Under the pieces are notes generated by a model that ran no database searches, was not told the DNA's origin, and saw only the letters and a list, made by a program, of their open reading frames with translations. The translations under genes were made by a program, and so were the position numbers. From positions 1-64,000 of the forward strand of contig CASBHZ010000002.1 of assembly GCA_949123685.1 (NCBI GenBank): DNA of 64,000 bases. The letters run 5' to 3'. Position 1 is the stretch's first letter, and every line of letters begins with the position of its first letter. Below, in pieces: positions 62,649 through 64,000 of this stretch. The stretch is from an uncultured Bacteroidales bacterium (GTDB lineage Bacteria; Bacteroidota; Bacteroidia; Bacteroidales; Muribaculaceae).

Positions 62649-64000
62649 ATGAAAAATAGAATAAATATATTAGTTATAACTCTTGTTGCCATATTCGGAG
62701 GAGTCTTGACCTCTTGTAATAATGACGACAACAATGGTATTGCAGAAGCAGTTATGGGAAGTTCCCGCAACATCGAGTTTCCGGTATCAGATGCAACACC
62801 TACTATGATTACCATAGTTGCAGACGGAGCATGGAGATGCGAGACACCGGAATGGCTCAATGTCACGCCCAATAGTGGGCTTGCAGGCACTACTGACGTT
62901 ACCATTGAAGTTACTGATAATCTTCGTGAAGGCACACCCGACCTTCCACGTAGATATGTACTCAAATTTATGGGCGATTCAAAACGCAGCGTATTTGAGG
63001 TCACGATTCGCCAAGATGGAGATAAATTCCGAGACATACAACCATCATCTATCGCACAGATGGTAAAACTGGAAGAAGAGGCTGCTGTAAAGTTTATCAA
63101 CCTTCCCATTATCGCCCAAACAAATAAAGGGTTCGTAGGAACAGATGGAAAAGATTTCGTATATGTCACCGGAGAGGGTGCTCAAGCTCGTAAAGGACAA
63201 ATAGTTGATATGTTGGGCACAAAAATGGATTCAGACACTAAACTTCCATATGTTATTTGCGACCAAATAACGAATGTGCAAAACGGTGATATTCCATCTG
63301 TCGAGGCAACTGACATAACCGACAATATTGATGACTACAAGTCTGACAAACGGACATTTATCAAGGCAACCGGCATATTTGACGGAACCAAGCTTAATAT
63401 CGAAGGGAAAACTCTCAGTATAACAGCCGAAGACTGCAATTCGGAAATTAACCTGGCATCATATGCAGGTCATATACTCACACTTACGGGTGTCTATTCC
63501 GGCACTGCATCTCCCGTGGTCCGCATGATCGTGACAGGTCTTGAAGACCTTGGGGCTAATGAAACCGTATATTTCCTTGAAGATTTCGAATGGTTTGACC
63601 CCTACGTCCGAGAGTATAAGAACACAGAGGGCAAATCTCCTTCCGACAATGTAGGCGGAGAGTTTTATTCCGGTGCCTACAACCCTCAAAGCACCACTAT
63701 TAAAGATAATAATGGATTTACGACATGGGATTTGCTTTTGGCGAAAGGTTATGAATTGACATCAACAAGTACAAGTCAGGCAAAGAAATCGATAGGCGTC
63801 GCCGTTAATTATCTTAAGATGGCTGTTACAAGATATACAGCCGCTTTGACTCTACCCAAAATGCCGGAAGCAGGCGATGGCGTAGAAGGGGTGCATGTGA
63901 AATTCGACTGGACACCAATGACCGACGGCGGCAAGAAAGTCTGGGACCAAACAGAAATAGTAGTTGTAGTTGAAACCAATGGAACTGAAACTCAATTCCC
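62649..64000 (+). CDS. BACON-domain surface lipoprotein, locus 2, 3' end cut by window
   Basis: The gene starts at ATG 62649 and is still open at the window end (about 450 residues seen). It has lipobox VLTSC (Cys23), a BACON domain (about 36-128: TIVADGAWRCETPEWLNVTPNSGLAG, VTIRQDGDKFRDI), an OB-fold-like middle and the start of the C-terminal jelly-roll (ETVYFLEDFEWFDPYV). It is the paralogue of the protein at 38469, sharing IRQDGDKFRD, ASPVV and the DFEW block at matching places. It completes the four-gene order of locus 2. Confidence 0.88.
   Translation, partial: MKNRINILVITLVAIFGGVLTSCNNDDNNGIAEAVMGSSRNIEFPVSDATPTMITIVADGAWRCETPEWLNVTPNSGLAGTTDVTIEVTDNLREGTPDLPRRYVLKFMGDSKRSVFEVTIRQDGDKFRDIQPSSIAQMVKLEEEAAVKFINLPIIAQTNKGFVGTDGKDFVYVTGEGAQARKGQIVDMLGTKMDSDTKLPYVICDQITNVQNGDIPSVEATDITDNIDDYKSDKRTFIKATGIFDGTKLNIEGKTLSITAEDCNSEINLASYAGHILTLTGVYSGTASPVVRMIVTGLEDLGANETVYFLEDFEWFDPYVREYKNTEGKSPSDNVGGEFYSGAYNPQSTTIKDNNGFTTWDLLLAKGYELTSTSTSQAKKSIGVAVNYLKMAVTRYTAALTLPKMPEAGDGVEGVHVKFDWTPMTDGGKKVWDQTEIVVVVETNGTETQF

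Overview
The window looks like the chromosome of a gut-type Bacteroidales bacterium, most like Muribaculaceae or a close relative (lineage is an inference). The evidence is three SusC/SusD outer-membrane nutrient-uptake pairs, many lipoproteins with Bacteroidetes-style lipoboxes, BACON-domain surface proteins, a C10 protease with a type IX secretion-like C-terminal tail, a serine-type sulfatase, a SusA-like GH13 enzyme, and several perfect matches to the Bacteroidetes -7 promoter element TAnnTTTG. There is one tRNA (Ser, GGA anticodon). I saw no rRNA, CRISPR array, transposase or integrase.

Layout. 1-5.8 kb: the end of a SusC gene, its SusD partner and an accessory lipoprotein. 5.9-8.4 kb: a large C10 protease. 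8.5-14.5 kb (minus): dacB, a coiled-coil hypothetical gene, rsmI, a Cbp1-like coiled-coil lipoprotein, a GH13 alpha-amylase and a SPOR lipoprotein. 14.6-18.0 kb (plus): a PerM-type permease overlapping a KefB-type antiporter. 18.2-22.5 kb (minus): a tight operon of lipoprotein, polyprenyl synthase, TatD nuclease and a second antiporter. 22.7 kb: tRNA-Ser. 23-30.5 kb (minus): a heavy-metal-type RND efflux operon with a His-rich adaptor and a perfect operator-like palindrome at its promoter, followed by a C69 dipeptidase. 30.6-37.5 kb: a HAD phosphatase, a sulfatase, an exported protein, a Dabb protein, purC and a PIF1-like helicase. 37.7 kb: a four-helix-bundle gene flanked by repeats. 38.5-47.3 kb (minus): a phosphoesterase-SusC-SusD-BACON locus. 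47.6-55.0 kb: a TM2 protein, topoisomerase IV subunit A, an outer-membrane protein, a GxxExxY nuclease-fold gene with a miniature inverted-repeat element, an S41 protease lipoprotein, a small convergent gene and manA. 55.4-64 kb (plus): a second, paralogous phosphoesterase-SusC-SusD-BACON locus, cut by the window end.

The most notable feature is this pair of four-gene loci, in opposite orientation about 8 kb apart. Each encodes a lipoprotein calcineurin-like phosphoesterase, a TonB-dependent SusC channel, a SusD ligand-binding lipoprotein and a BACON-domain lipoprotein. The likely scheme is binding of a phosphate-ester ligand at the cell surface, removal of phosphate, and TonB-driven uptake; the ligand is unknown. 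Both phosphoesterase genes carry a poly-G run at the same codons. It is G6 and in frame in the first copy, but G8 and out of frame in the second, which suggests an ON/OFF phase-variable surface enzyme or recent decay.

The intergenic DNA is unusually structured. There are heptamer arrays built on TTAGGNN that begin at or just after stop codons at four loci, including both phosphoesterase-susC junctions. There are also CTGAAAA heptamers in the purC leader, CTTAAAGAC nonamers around the four-helix-bundle gene, G-quadruplex-prone arrays at two sites, a perfect 21-bp hairpin, face-to-face overlapping promoters, and a divergent pair of probably leaderless genes.
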